Shown piece after piece: positions 47,870 through 60,900 of a DNA stretch of 64,000 nt. The DNA is taken from NCBI RefSeq assembly GCF_022376445.1, contig NW_025954963.1:1426001-1490000 (forward strand), given 5' to 3'. The stretch's first letter is position 1, and each line of letters begins with the position of its first letter. The stretch comes from Fomitopsis serialis. Taxonomy: Eukaryota > Basidiomycota > Agaricomycetes > Polyporales > Fomitopsidaceae. The position numbers were made by a program, and so were the translations under genes. The notes under the pieces are model-generated. The model saw nothing but the letters and a program-made list of their open reading frames with translations, made no database searches and had not been told where the DNA came from.

Positions 47870-48440
47870 GATAGGTCGTGGCCGTAGAATATGTAACAGT
47901 GTCTGAGTTCAGGAGAAAGGGAGATCGTTGCAAACGACAGTGGAAGGTATGAGAGGTACAGGTCAAGAAGTTCGCGTGCTACCTGAGCAGTGCGGCGAGC
48001 GAGAAAAGAGGTTCAGGAGCGGATGTGAAGGAATGCAATGTACCCTCGCCCGCTCCAGGAGGGCACCAGGCAGTAATCCTCATTACCGTCGGCACCCGTC
48101 CGAAATGAAGGAAGCGTGAACCATCCCCTTAGCCTCATGTCATACATGAGTGGGTGCGGTCCTGTGAAACGTGGAGGTTACTGTGCTTTGGCGCATGCAC
48201 CTGGCTGTGCACAGAGCGAAGACTGCAACGTGGATGGCACTGTCTAGAACGCTTGATGTGTCAACGGGGGTCGATTACTGTAAGTAAGGTGAAATACCTA
48301 TCGCGCTGCTCGTATCTTGCAATTGAAGCGATGCTTAGTCGACCGAGCAATGGCCCCACGGCGTGCTCGTCAGAGCGGCCCGGAACGCCTGAATTCTACG
48401 GGTAGAATCAGCAACTCGTCTGAATGTGGGAGCCGTCCGT
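47870..48440. other. Divergent spacer, gene D and oxygenase
   Basis: Presumed shared promoter region. No gene is recognised. Confidence 0.4.
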
Positions 48441-49417
48441 ATGCCTCGTTTCACTCACTGCCACCGACTACTCCGCACGTCCGCAGTTCAAACACCTCGC
48501 GATGTCCTAACCAGCCTCTATTACTTCCGTGCGCTCGATGACCGCGCGCCTTATCAATACGTGCACGATCCTCCTGCAGGCATCGCAAAGGAGAACCTCG
48601 GTGTTCAGGCGTATCCGGTCAAGATCGACGATGCACGAGGCAGGGAGATTGAGTTTACGTTGGATAACAGCGGATTCCAATTCATCACGCACGTCAGCGA
48701 GGAAAGGCAGTTCGACGATGAACAGTGTATCAGGACGACCTATTATCGCGAAATTGTAGAACTGCTGAAACGCGCGACTGCTGCGAAGCGAGTTCACGTA
48801 TTCGACCACACGATCAGGTTAGTAGTCGATCGTACTTAGGGGTACGTGTACTTGAGATTGAGATGTCACAGGACAAAACAGACAGAGATCGGACAGAGAA
48901 GTCCAAATCGTGGCCCTGTGGTCCGTTGACTCCGTGCCCAACATGCTTGGAGGCTGCATGTTGACACTTTTCATAGGAACGAGTGCACGTCGACCAAACG
49001 TTTGACGCTGCACTCCATCGCGTACGGCACGAGCTACCAGACGAAGCAGATCGGCTCCTCCAACGGCGAATACGCATCGTCAACGTCTGGAGGCCCATCC
49101 ACCACCCCGTCGCACACAAGCCACTGGCCGTTTCGGATTGGCGTTCCGTCGACAAGGAACATGACCTCGTTCCTGTTCGGCTCATCTACCCCGACCGCGA
49201 GAGTAGCTCGTTCAGCGTGCGGTACAACTGCGCCCACCGCTGGTACTACCTCTCGAATCAGACTCCTGATGAGGTCATCTTGATCAAGTGCTATGACTCC
49301 GCGGTAGACAGAGCTAGGTTGGCTCCCCATTCGGCATTCGTGGACAGTGGTAGCTCGCCGTCGGCCCCGCACAGGCATTCCATCGAGGTGAGATGCCTCG
49401 TGTTCGACACGGAGTAG
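48441..49417 (+). CDS. CmcJ/AsaB-like oxygenase (hydroxylase/desaturase family)
   Basis: Exons 48441..48817, 48872..48920 and 48977..49417 give 288 residues. The fungal CmcJ-like family is recognised from TPRDVLTSLYYFRALDDRAP near the N-terminus, RVHVDQTF (about 144-151), RIRIVNVWRPIHHPVAHKPL and WYYLSNQTPDEVILIKCYDS, with conserved His and Asp residues suited to binding iron. Relatives act as hydroxylases or desaturases in aspergillic-acid and cephamycin-type pathways, and many basidiomycete copies are orphans. The neighbours are not biosynthetic enzymes, so no cluster is indicated. The second intron uses a GTCCGT donor. Confidence 0.85.
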
Positions 49418-50062
49418 TAGAATGCATGTTACGCACCGTACTCGCACCAATCTAATCCTCCGCGATGTCATTTGGTCACCAGCTGCCATCATGACGCTCT
49501 GACTGCGGCTTTCTAGCCAACTGGCGGCCACCGCCCTGAAGGTCTCATGTCATATTCCCTTGCCATTACGTGCAGCATCGAGGTCCAGTGGAGAGTGCGA
49601 CTTTTCCTCGGTTTCTGTGTGCTATGCAAGCGACGAGCGTACTAAGAAAGAGTGGTTGCAGTACAGAATGATCGATTACAGTGAACTTGTGTTGAGCGCC
49701 AAATTACGTTTACAGCCAGCTCGGCATCCTACGCACTGAGCCCGGCCGGCGGCGAGGTCGGTGGGGGCCCAGTATGATTCCCTAAGTACCACACACATTC
49801 GCGTCTGCCAGTGAAGCTAGTGAAGGACTGCCAGTGCATTACAGGAACGCGGGCGTAATCATTACGTCGACTAGTCCAAGCCGTACACAACTTAGTCCAA
49901 GCCATACACTCCCTGACCTCCGAGGAGGAACTACATGATATTCGAGACAACACAAGTACAGATACGCATGAGTCGCGCGGAAACGAGACGTTAGCGAATA
50001 GAAGATGGATGCTTGGGGCGCGTGAGTGCTTTCGTCGTCGCTTTTGGTACAAACCATTCCTA
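49418..50062. other. Intergenic, convergent
   Basis: Between the 3' ends of the oxygenase gene and coiled-coil gene E. No feature is recognised. Confidence 0.4.
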
Positions 50063-51322
50063 CTAGTGGACTGAGGCCCAGTTCCCCCAGCCCTTCAGTA
50101 GTAGGAACATGGATAACACCAGCACTGGCAGTAGGAACAACGCCGCCACTACCTTGATAGGCCATCCAAATCTGATCACGATGACGTCCAGATCAAAAGG
50201 ACTTGCAGTCATCGTGCTTGATGCGTGGGCACTGTTCTGTTGTCATCACACCGCATCAGTAAAGCAGGCGTCGCATAACTGCGAGCACCGTACCGATTTG
50301 CCCATGGAGAGCAGTCGCACAATGGGCTCGTACACTGTCTTCAGCATCACGCCGAACTTGGTTCCTGTGTGAGAGTCTAGAGACGGCTGTGACACCGTGG
50401 GCAGACTTGATCGCGCCGTTATTCCAGCCGTGAGAGATTCGATTATATCATCTTGTGTTGCCCCCACTTCTTTGAGGATATTGAGCTGCCGTTCAGATCT
50501 TCAGACCTTCTTCGATCACAGCTTGACACGGTAGACTTACCCCCAAGACCGCCGTGGCGCAACGTTCTTTCAACAAGATCACCTCGTCGACGCGGTACTT
50601 GAGCTCTTGACGGGTGGTAGCGAGTTCCTCTTGGAGGGCGTTCCTGGCCTCTCGCGCGGCCTCCGAGGCTGCGTTCGCGTCGAGATACTTGGCATGCGCG
50701 ATCTCCGCCTCACGTTTGAGATCGTCCCGCTCGCGTTCTAGCTCTGACATGGCCTTCGTCGTGGCTTCGTCTATGACTTGTCGCGCATGCCGCTCGATCT
50801 CAGCCAGCGGCTGTTGAAAAGAGGCCGTCAGTCTGTCTTGAACAGCGGCGCCGATAAGCTGTGTTTCGGCCGACTGGGGGTTGCGTCACTGGCAGAGCCC
50901 TTCGCAAATGAACTGGTAGGAGACTTACCTCTCGTTTCAGCTCTTGTAAAGCTTCACGCATACTCTCCGCATTCTCCAGAGCTCTGTCGCGTTCTGAAAG
51001 TGCCTTCCCTACTTCGACCCTGAGCGCGTTGCACTGGGCCTCGAGATCGTTGAGCGCATCTTCACTGATACGAAGTGAAGCACGGGCCTCGCCCACAGGC
51101 AGCTATTTCCGCTCGTTGTCAGTATGCCGAGTGCCACAGAGAATAGGATAAGTGTCGTACCTGACGCTGCAGGTAGTCCGGGTTGAGGGGATCTGTCCAA
51201 GCGTGACATGCACATCAGAGAATGCTCTGAGATAATGCGTCGATCGCACTCGCCTCCACCCATGCTATACGCTCCTTTGTACCCTGAGTGGCTGTATGGA
51301 GGAGGAGCAATGCCTGTGACAT
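50063..51322 (-). CDS. Coiled-coil protein E with C-terminal membrane helix
   Basis: Minus-strand exons: first exon about 51322..51260 (uncertain), then 51192..51161, 51102..50929, 50873..50541, 50485..50250, 50201..50063, about 325 residues. Exons 2-4 match protein F closely: DPLNPDYLQRQ, then EARASLRISEDALNDLEAQC, then VQDRLTASFQQPLAEIERHA and ASEAAREARNALQEELATTR. The last two exons are unlike F until a strongly hydrophobic end, KVVAALFLLPVLVLSMFLLL followed by KGWGNWASVH, a single C-terminal membrane helix. The first exon is out of phase by one base with exon 2, so either a base is missing or the true start lies elsewhere. The last acceptor is AAG. Confidence 0.68.
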
Positions 51323-51443
51323 GTGTGTGATCGAAGACTTGCGGCAGCGAAGGTGGATACGCACGAAGATGCTCTCAACGGCCAGTCAGGAAGTAGATGG
51401 ACTATGATGTGCGCACGTCTTCTGAGTGAAGTGTTGTCGACCG

Positions 51444-51451
51444 TATTTATA
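51444..51451 (-). promoter_or_regulatory. TATA box of gene E
   Basis: TATAAATA on the minus strand, about 120 bases before the presumed ATG at 51322. Confidence 0.5.
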
Positions 51452-52408
51452 TGCTACTGCACCTCCTGCAAGTCTCAGACCGCGTAAGGTGCCGATGCCA
51501 CCGCGCGACCTAGTAAAGAACAATCGGATGAAGAACGTGGACGAGACATATTCACTGAGGCAGAACTCATGGCTGAGTGGGTTCAGAGAGCTAAATGAGG
51601 GGACAATGAGACGTCGTGGATTGGCCGCAGTGCAGGGCGGCCTCGGGAATGGCCCAAAATGGCCCACTACGCCACCACGTGATCGCCCACGTCTGGACAT
51701 AGCCGCGTTAGCTCGGCTCGGAAATCTGACTGTCTCTTGTCCTCGTACTTATAGCTAAGTACTGCTCTTAGAGCAGCTGCTTCGTGTCGTCTAGTGCATA
51801 CTCACGCAACAGCGACCTCCGCCTGCCGCAAACACGCTCGTAGTACGAGCCGGCACACCCTACTACTGGTTCGCGGTCTGAAATCACTATGATATGCGAG
51901 GGTTGTCTCGTTCTCTCACAAGACTACTATTAGTCTGTATACAGTACCATGAGACTGGGTGAGACGGATCCGAGGTGCGATCTTGGCGCCCCGCTTTCTC
52001 GTGCTGATACTTACCGTGCTCACCAGACGAGTTCATCGAACGCTGGGCCTACGTATGCAGCAAACACGGCTTGTTATAGCTCAATCATTTGGATAATGAC
52101 CTTGGATGGTAGATTGGTTGTCGACATCGATACGTTGGCAGGTACTGCGATGATCAGCACTCCGAGCGACTTCACTGGGGCACTCGGAGCTGTGGCATGC
52201 ACAAGGGACGTCGGCTCAAGACAAGGTGTTCACAATCACCTCAGAAGATGATCCCGGAAGAATGTATTCAGACGGTTCTGCGTTAAAATCCCGTGTGCGT
52301 GTTCATTGGTCCTTGCGTTTCCTCTAGGAACAGCGATATGCGTTGACTCAAAAGGTATGTGGTGCAATACGGCACTTCTCCGTGGCAGAATACAATCAAG
52401 TCATCTAT
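51452..52408. other. Intergenic region between E and F
   Basis: No gene or repeat is recognised. Confidence 0.4.
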
Positions 52409-54064
52409 TCATGCTTCAGACGCAACCTGAAGTACGCCATGATCATAGTCATGCGGATAAGGAGGTGAGGTCATGATCTGTAAAATCGACAACACCAGTA
52501 CTGCCGCCAAGCAGGCCATCAAGGAGATTTCGAGCTTTCCTTGACCAATGTCCCCGTCGAGGCGTCTCGGGCTCGAGTTATTCGTCCCTACGTCGCGATT
52601 CAAATTTCCCTGCATGACGACAGAGTCTCAGTGGCCGTGAATCACGGAAAAATGTAAGTTGCCTACTGGCGTGTGCGTGGAAAGCAGCCATTTGACTGGA
52701 TCTGATGCCACCTTCAACAGCACCTTGCCTTCCGCGCGTATCTTCGCCCAAGGATCCCAAGACGACTGCGGCCCCGAAGGCTGATCAGACGTCTCCTGCT
52801 TCACATCTAGTGCCCCAGGCATCAGCGTCATGCTACCTTGTCGATGTCGGGGACGAGTCACGGCTTCTGCTGTGTCTTCCCCGTATTCCACGAGATCGCC
52901 AAGGTCATGTTGAAGGTTCGTGGAACCTGGATGCTTCCTCGTGCAACCTTGAGTCATGAGTTCCCGCAGCTCGCGGATCTCATCTCGAATGCCACGGTAC
53001 ATCCAATCCTCGCCGTCGCCATGCTGCGTGTCCGTCTCAGGGTGTCGCCTTGAACTATCCTCGTGCCCGTGCGGTGTCTCGCCATTCGTAGCCCTTTTCT
53101 CAGCCATCTCTCGCGCACGTCGTTCAGCTTCCAAGGCCATCTCCAGCTCGGCTATTCTGCCCTGCTGGAAGCCGTCCAGCTCGTAATGTGCCGCGGCGGC
53201 CTTTCTCAGCGCTTCTAGCTGCCGTCGGGAGAATCAGACCCTCGTCGATCGCCACCCGACAGCAGGCCACATCGAACTCACCCCGAGCTCCACGGCGCCA
53301 CGGCGGTCTTCCAACAAGCCCAACTCGTCGACTCGATGTCTCAGTTCTTCCCGAAGGATCATGAACTCCTCTCGCAAAGCGTCCCTGGCCTCTCGCGCAG
53401 CTTCCGATGCAGCGTATGCATTGGCGCACTCCGCCTTTGCGCCTTGCAATTCACGTATCAGGGAATCCCGCTCGCGCTCCAGCTGGTTGATGCTCCGTGT
53501 GTTCGCTTCCTCCATGAGCTGTCGTGCACGCCGCTCCGCTTCGACAGCCGCCTGCATCTCAGCGAGTGGCTGGAAGGAGGCCGACAGTCTGTCTCCTGTG
53601 GTTTGCCTGGCTTCGGCCAACTGTTGTGATGTCATCAGAGGCCGTCTCTTCAACAGTTGACGAGCTCACCTCCTGCCGTAAGGACTCAAGCATCTCTTGC
53701 AGTCTGTGACTGCTCTCCCGCGCCTCGTCACGCTCCGCTAGGGCCTTCCCGACATCGATCTTGAGGGCGTCGCACTCGTACTCGAGGTCGTTGAGCGTGT
53801 CTCCTCTACTCCGGAGCGAGGCACGAGCCTCATCGAGCTGTGTACATCGACGTGAATAGCCTGGAACCTGAAAGGAATAGCCATCCCCACCTGGCTTTGT
53901 ACGTAGCTGGGGTTGAGTGGCTCTGCCGAAAGCGACAATGTTATCAACATCCCACTTGTCGTCCAGGATCGCTTACCTCCTCCCATGCTTGAGAGTGTGC
54001 TGCCGCTTCCCTGTTTCCTGAGTGTCTGTGTGATCTTGCTTCTCCTTCCTAGGTTGAGCGACAT
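52409..54064 (-). CDS. Coiled-coil protein F with membrane helix near C-terminus
   Basis: Minus-strand exons 54064..53977, 53922..53891, 53837..53670, 53620..53282, 53218..52667 and 52609..52409 give 459 residues with all phases consistent. The N-terminus is basic (MSLNLGRRSKITQTLRKQGS). The short second exon (32 nt, EPLNPSYVQSQ) is the same length and place as in E. Coiled coil follows (LDEARASLR..., ASEAAREARDALREEF). A polar region with DDHxHG-like stretches precedes a hydrophobic segment (LMACLAAVLVLSILQIM) and a 24-residue tail. It is a paralogue of E, inverted relative to A and B. Anchoring to an internal membrane with a cytosolic coiled coil is inferred. Confidence 0.75.
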
Positions 54065-54736
54065 GATTCTGGCGTGGTCGATTGTATGCGCCCGGGTACT
54101 AGTAGAGGCTGAGAATAGTGAAGTGTCCGTGCTCCGCACTTGGCCTACTTATGCACCATTGTGCTATGGCTTCCGACTTTCAATCGCTTGGTCTACGCCA
54201 AGAAGCTGTGCCAATTCGCGCACGATGTCAACGTTCTATGCACGCGGTCTTCATGTGGCGGCGCACTAAGCATTCATGTTGAGTAGCCTAGAACTAGCGG
54301 CTGTAGCTCGTGCATGGTCTCATCATATTGATATTGTCAATGCAGTCATGCTGAATGCCGCCGTGGACTGATCATGAATGGTACTATATTCGCTGCGGCG
54401 ACAGGCTTGGATCAGGCTCGGAGGAGGCGGAAGTACAGTTGGGATAGATCCGATCGTCACAGCGCTTCCAAGTGTCCACGTGACGTGAAGACGTGGTGGC
54501 GGTGGAGTGACTGTGGCTGAAATGTGGCTGCCTCGTGTAGAAGCGTACATATCCGTGCCATTGTTCGATCATTCCGGGTTGCATTGTTGCACCAAAAGAG
54601 AACAAGCGGACACCCATACAAGGAAGTAGTCCACGGGGAGAACTCGGCGCGGGTTTCGCGCCGTTCTCATATAAGTCTGCTCCCTTCGATCCTGAACTTG
54701 GTACGTCTTGTCGTTCGAACGCCACCGTCCGACATC
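54065..54736. promoter_or_regulatory. Divergent promoter region, gene F and FunK1 kinase 1
   Basis: A TATAAG motif lies at 54670-54675 in the plus direction. No coding sequence is recognised. Confidence 0.4.
54670..54675 (+). promoter_or_regulatory. TATA box of FunK1 kinase 1
   Basis: TATAAG, about 62 bases before the ATG at 54737. Confidence 0.55.
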
Positions 54737-57700
54737 ATGCCTGAAGTTGACAACAATTCTAGTGGGTCTGGCTCCCAGCCACCCTCTCCGACACCGGCAT
54801 CTGGATATTTTCGCTCTCTGAGCCCGCCCTCACCAGACGTTGACCACTTCGACACTGCCGCTGATTCGCCTGGTGGTTGGCCCGAACCAACGGAGTACGC
54901 CGGCACAAGCGAACCATCTAGTCCACTTCCAGACTTTGACGATAGGGAATCTGTACCTCGCTTCTGCACTTTCCCTATCCCGGGTTCTTTTGTTGGTACA
55001 CCGCCACCCAGCCCTGAGCATCAGGCCGTAGGCCAGCGAGTGTTAGAGGGGAGTCCTGGACCCGTGACGCCAGACAAGCAGTCGCAGTCGTTCAAGTTTG
55101 AGTTCAAGACTACGCCAGTTGCTAAGAAGCCATCGAACTCGCAGCCGAACTCCGTCGGGTCTATCCAAGGGCGCGAGCATCTGGAATCACTGCGCGGCGA
55201 CTACGCTGCCGATATGGAAGACAAGACGGCGCAAGTTAGTCTTGACGTATTCATGCGGGAGTTCGTCCCTGGGCCAGACCCTCCACCGGACCTCACCGTG
55301 GAGGCGTTCGACCCCGCTAAATTCCAGCGTCAGGAGCAGGCTATGTATGGCGAATTGGTGAGTGCCCTTTCTGTCCAAGTGACTACGCGCTGTCCTCACC
55401 GATTATCGCACCCAGTGTAAGGTCGCGAACTCGGTCTTCAGCCACGTACCCGTCCAAGCCGAATCCCAGAGGCTTGTGGCAAAGGACACGCACAGGTGGT
55501 CTGACCCTACAGACGAGTATGACTTCGAGGAGAATATGCGACCGGACGTGATGTTCTATCCTTCGCACGACGACGCGCAACGAGCGTTTGCTATCAAGTC
55601 GACCACTACCGCGAATGACGAAGGGCCAGAGGAGAAGGCACTTCGCAAGAACAGGGCCAGGACGGCCTGGCTGTGGGCGACTCTGTGCATCGAGGCGAAG
55701 GCCGATGATGGACATTCTCCGTTCGTCATCCCAGACTCGATGAAGGAGACGAAGAGTGAGAAGAAGACAGAGGCAAAGAAGAAAAGGTCTGGTCGCAAGA
55801 CGGCAGCGCAGCCCGCGACCAATCCCGATACACTGGTCTCATCGACCAGTCAGACGAGCCAAGCCCCATCTATGTCGGCCTCAGCCACCGCAGGGCCGTC
55901 CACGGCGCCTCAAACACCCTCTACGCCGTCATTGGCGCCTTCGTTGATGCAGGCCTCTGCGACCGCTAGCTCCGCCCAGTATACCTCGCCGCCCTTTTTG
56001 CGACTGAACACGAAGGACGGTGCGCAAACGATGGGACAAATGGCCCATTACGTGTCCAAGATTCTGCGAAGACAATTCCTTGTCTTTTTCTTCACGATAT
56101 TCACTTGCCGCGACCTCGCGTGGCTGCTCCGCTGGGATCGCGCAGGACTCGTCGTGTCCGAGCCGTTCAATTTCGTTCAGCAACCGCACCTCATGCACTC
56201 GTTCCTCTATCGATTCGCTTGTATGGACGACGTGCGCCGAGGTTGCGACCCGACTGTGAAACGGGCGACCGAGACGGAAGCCAAGCCCATGCGCAGTTAC
56301 GATAAATTCGACTCTGCCACTGACTGGCTCAAGGTCGAGTTCACGGCCACGATGAGGCCAGATTGGCCGATTTACAAGATCTCCGTCCCGGAGGAGGACA
56401 TGGTATCGGCGGCTGAGCTCGAGGACGGAAAAAAGGCGGCGAAGGACGCGTCCAAATCGGCAAGTGGACGCGTGCGCGAGTTCCTTGTTGGCGCACCGTA
56501 TTTCATGAACAGTTCGGTCACTGGGCGGGCGACGCGATGTCACATTGCCTATGATGTCGCCGAACAGCGGCTTGTATTCTGCAAGGAGTATTGGCGTGTA
56601 GACACGCTGACGTCGCATCCGGAGGGGGCTGTATATCTACGCCTGCATAGCAAAGGCGTGAGGTACATAGCGACGCCGATCGCAGCTGGCGATGTGCGTC
56701 ACGAGGGCGGCAGTACGCATCAGACGCGCTCGCAGGAGTTTATTGCAAAACCGGGCCCAAAGCTCGTTCAATACCGTCTTTTCTTGCGGGAGATCGGTCA
56801 ACCCCTCAGAGACTACGAAGATTCGCTCCACCTGGTCGAGATTCTGTATTACTGTTTGCAAGGTTCGTCGGGCATCTTCAATGGTGTCGTTCCACGACGA
56901 ACTAATTGTGGTGTTGCAGCGCACGAAGACGCGTGGCTTCTAGCTGGCATCTTGCACCGGGACATCAGTGCCGAGAACCTGCTTATATACTGGTACATGG
57001 AGAATAACGAACTCAAATGCAAGGCATTGCTGGTCGATTGGGGGTTATGCAAGTATCTCGAAGAGATGGAACAGCCTATCGTTAGAAAGTCTCGCTCCGT
57101 ACGTGTTGATCGCGGTGCATTCTAAACATGGGTCTGATATTTGCGCAGGGTACATGGCAGTTCATATCTGCTGTGTTGCTGGTCTATCCAGGAACCTTCC
57201 CACATGAAGTGTGGCACGACCTGGAGTCGTTCATCCACGTTCTACATTGGATGTGCTTGCGGTTCCAAAATACGGATTACTCAGAGAATCCCGTAAGGCT
57301 GCGACGACTCGTCTCCAGCATCTACGAATCAAGTGAAGGGGCAGTGCGTGGGATTTCAACGGGCGGATTCGAGAAGATGAAACTCATGCAAGAGGGGCGT
57401 GTACCGTTCGCGCTTGTCGGGGGCTCTGCAGGAGAGCGATCGCCCGGCCTCCACACGCTCTTGCTTAAGCTTGCTGCTCTGTACAAGGAACACTACAGGT
57501 GGTTCAAGCCAAAGCTCCCCGCCTCCGCCTCCGCCTCCGCCAAGTCGCAGACGGCCAAAGCACCTCAATCAAGGCGTCGTCAGATTCCCTTGCCAACTCG
57601 GATCGCGACATCGATCTGGCACCCCAAAGGTGCCACGACAGAAGAGGAGCCCGCAAAGGCCGTCCTCAGAACTCACACAAACATCTTGATGGCGTTCGAG

Positions 57701-57940
57701 GAAGGGCTGAGCGACATGGCCGCATGGATTATTGACGAGAAGACCGAGGATCAGTTTGCATACGAGAACAGTTACCTGGAGCAGCAAAAGAAGAAGTCAA
57801 GGGAGGCCTCCAGACGTATTTCGGAGGAGGAGACCTCCGTAGAAGACAAACCTCGAAAGCACGGCAGAAGCGACACAAATGCGATGCCCACGTCATCCGC
57901 GTCTCAAATGGGCTCAATCGCAGAGATTATTGAAGGCTAG
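54737..57940 (+). CDS. FunK1-type fungal protein kinase 1
   Basis: Exons 54737..55357, 55416..56862, 56920..57098 and 57149..57940 give 1012 residues. A Ser/Pro-rich N-terminal region (1-175) precedes the FunK1 domain. That domain begins at about QVSLDVFMREFVPG and contains FVQQPHLMHSFLYRFACMD, KEYWRVD (with the likely ATP-anchoring Lys) and LHRDISAENLL with catalytic HRD near 702-704. The metal-binding motif appears as VDWG near 728-731 instead of DFG, followed by GTWQFISAVLLVYPG and HDLESFIHVLHWMC. A Ser/Lys-rich insert at about 330-400 splits the N-lobe. FunK1 kinases are expanded in mushroom-forming fungi and linked to multicellular development; substrates are unknown. The C-terminal tail has basic clusters. 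Confidence 0.92.
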
Positions 57941-60900
57941 TAAGTCAGTGTGGATCATATACGACGCCTTCATTTCGGACTGTTCGCGTGCGTGTTCTTG
58001 ACGGGCTTGTATTCTCCGTTTCGTATGATTGCCACTGGTATGACAGCAGTATAACGTATGGGTGCCGAGCCTATCCCAGGTCTATACTCTCTGATTGATA
58101 CCGGTCACCTTTGTATATATCGTCGGATACGCGTACTTCTCGAATGAAAGATCGTGTGTATGATGACCAGGTTACGCTCCGTTGTAACCTTCACGGCCTT
58201 GTCTATCTCACTATCTCAACATTGAAGTTCGGGCTTGTCATCCTCTTCGGTGGCGTCCGCAAAGGTCCCTTCAGACAAGTTATCTCGCTTCGAGGGCAAT
58301 ACAGGGCAGAACCTCACCTAGAGCCTGTTCAAAGAGACAACCAACGCGACTTCTTTATCCGAGTATGAGCATGCAGAGCGACTGATAAACGTCGATAAAC
58401 CACTGACTCACGCAGCATCATTGAGCTAGGGGTTTGAGAGACGCACCAGCTGCCATCATGTGAGCTCCTGATCGCACACGTCCAACGACTACGATTGACC
58501 GATGTAGGCAGGCCGTGTACACGCGGCATTACGCTATCTTCGTGTATTACCATCCAGTCTCAGTCATCCGTCATGTCCAATGCCAGCCTTCCTGGGCTCC
58601 GCGTCGTCTCTCATAGGGCCCGCGATCTCATTTTCTATGCCTTGGAGAACGTTCAGTATGCGCGGCGAGTCGAAATCACAAACATATCGAAGTCGTCATT
58701 GTAACCAAAAGTTTGATACGATTCGTCCGTACCATGCGAGGACGTCGGAGCAGTGGTAAGGTAGCAGGCCTCTCCGCACCGAAGACCCTACGTGACGTCG
58801 TCAGGAACTTTGTGCGGAGGTCATCTTCAGTTGCAATTGAATGTTTGAGAGGGCCAATTCGTCTGTGTCGAGGATGAACTTGGACATGTGTTCATTCCGC
58901 CACCTACGCCAGAGACGGGCACTAGCCAACGATACAATACGCCAGTATGTTGTGGTGTTAGATGGTCTACGTCAAGTCTAGACTGATGGGACCGTGCTAA
59001 GACGACACGCGAGAGGGCAGATACAAACTCCGTGAAGCCGGTTCTCGACTCTTGATTGAGGTTAGTGTGCGGGTGTTCGATGTCGGCATGTCTTGCCACG
59101 AGGAAGACTATCGGGGCGATGAACATCCATGCCTACGCGGAAGCTGCCTGGTGTGCCCTGTGCGCGTTCGCCAACCACCGCTCGAGCTCTTCTATCGCGT
59201 GCTGCATTCGGCTTTTCCTGGTTCTGGGCTGACAACCTCACTGTGAGAATGATACGCCGCCTGCTGAACCACAGCCTGCGATGAAAGCACGCAGGCCAGC
59301 GTTGCTTACTTCGTAGGGCGGTCCCAGTCAAGACGCTCGCGCGCACGACTCTTGCGGCCGCAGAATGAGGTTTTGAACGTGCAAACGCCTCAGGACGCCT
59401 TATGACGGCAGTGTGACGTCGAGCATACGCAGGAAATACCAGATATCCCTGATGTGAGAATGAGCGTAGATATCACCGAGTTGAAGACTGACATTCACCA
59501 GCGTCATCGTCTTCCTATGGCTCTCCTCATTTTGTTTCGTCGCCCTCGATCGCCTTCAATATACTCGAATCTATGTGACGATAGACATTCATCCCCTGAA
59601 AGTCGGACACTGGTGGCGGTGTTTCCCGAGAAACAAGCCGCCGAGTACATCTGTGGGCCATGGTCTCTCAGTCTAGACTCTATGACTTGAATGTGGTCCC
59701 TGTATGGCCATTGGTGTGTAGGACAACCAAACGTGTCGCGCATCATTCGACGCACCTGCCCATGTTCCCAAACGTACATGACTGACACAACACCATACGC
59801 GTAAGATCCGGAAATCACTGAATGCTCTCGTCTCACACGTTGGCAGTGTGATAGCCATTCACGACAACGATCAAAGGCCCAAAGTCTTCTCCCGTGCCCA
59901 CCGACAGTGAATGCTGCTTGATCTTGAAGCATACGTTGTACCAGCCGTGCTTTTTCCGTGTTCGGAGGGATGTCAAAAACCCGGCAGTCCGCTGACTCCA
60001 TGAAAATGTTGCTGGAGTCGTATTGGGCTTGGTGCGGAAGGCAGTCTCTCGAGCTGCTGGAGTCACGGTCGAGCAAGACTGGCCATCCCCGACTCCGACC
60101 GGAGGGAGAGGAGGGCTTTGTCGACCATAAGTCGTTCGCAGCCGGCGATGCCGCTCCCTCCGTGAGAAACACGTGACTTACAATTCCCATAAGCGGTATC
60201 GCAGCAATGCTCGAGTGTCTTACGAGGCAGCTCGAGGCAGTTGGATCCGACCGCGCATCTGGCTGCGTCTGGACGTCTGGATCTTTGACCACCAAATAAC
60301 TCCTCCCAAAGGCAAGAGGGCCTCTATTACGTTGGGAGCCCTCGCATGCACTGTAGTGCTTATGTATTATGGTAAGTAAGTTCACCGTGTACTTAGCTCA
60401 GACTCGTGGAAGCCCGAGACGCCCGGGCGGCGAAGCCGCCGCGGGCGTGAGGGCTTCCAATTGAGTCTCCATACCATTCCGATGGTACAATATTACAATA
60501 CACAAATAATATACTATGGTGCTGCTGTGGCAGGCTGAGTAGCTGTGTGCCATGCAGGAGTCGGGGATCGGCGCTTGCGCCGCTACGATGAGTACTTGAG
60601 AACGAGAACGAGATAAATTCAGCAGTAGGCGCCCTGAGCTGCACGGCCACGTGACCGGTCAATCATACTACGGACGCGTAGTTCGTGTTCTTCAACTGTT
60701 TACTTACGTTGCTCAGAGCTCTCGCTGGCAGGCTCCGCCGGCATCTAAAAGTCATAACAAGCGCGACACCCTGCAGCGCAAGCCACTCCGGCACGCGCAG
60801 TCAACAAAGTATCTATTGACTGTCTTGGCACTTGGTACGTCCATGCACATTCCTCTGTCGGACTGCCAGCGGCTCCGAGTCGCTGCGGCCATACTGATAT

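Noticed and set aside
59504..60385. 293-residue minus-strand frame
   Set aside because: Long but without any domain or codon pattern I trust, and an overlapping frame looks equally protein-like. Left as undecided intergenic DNA.
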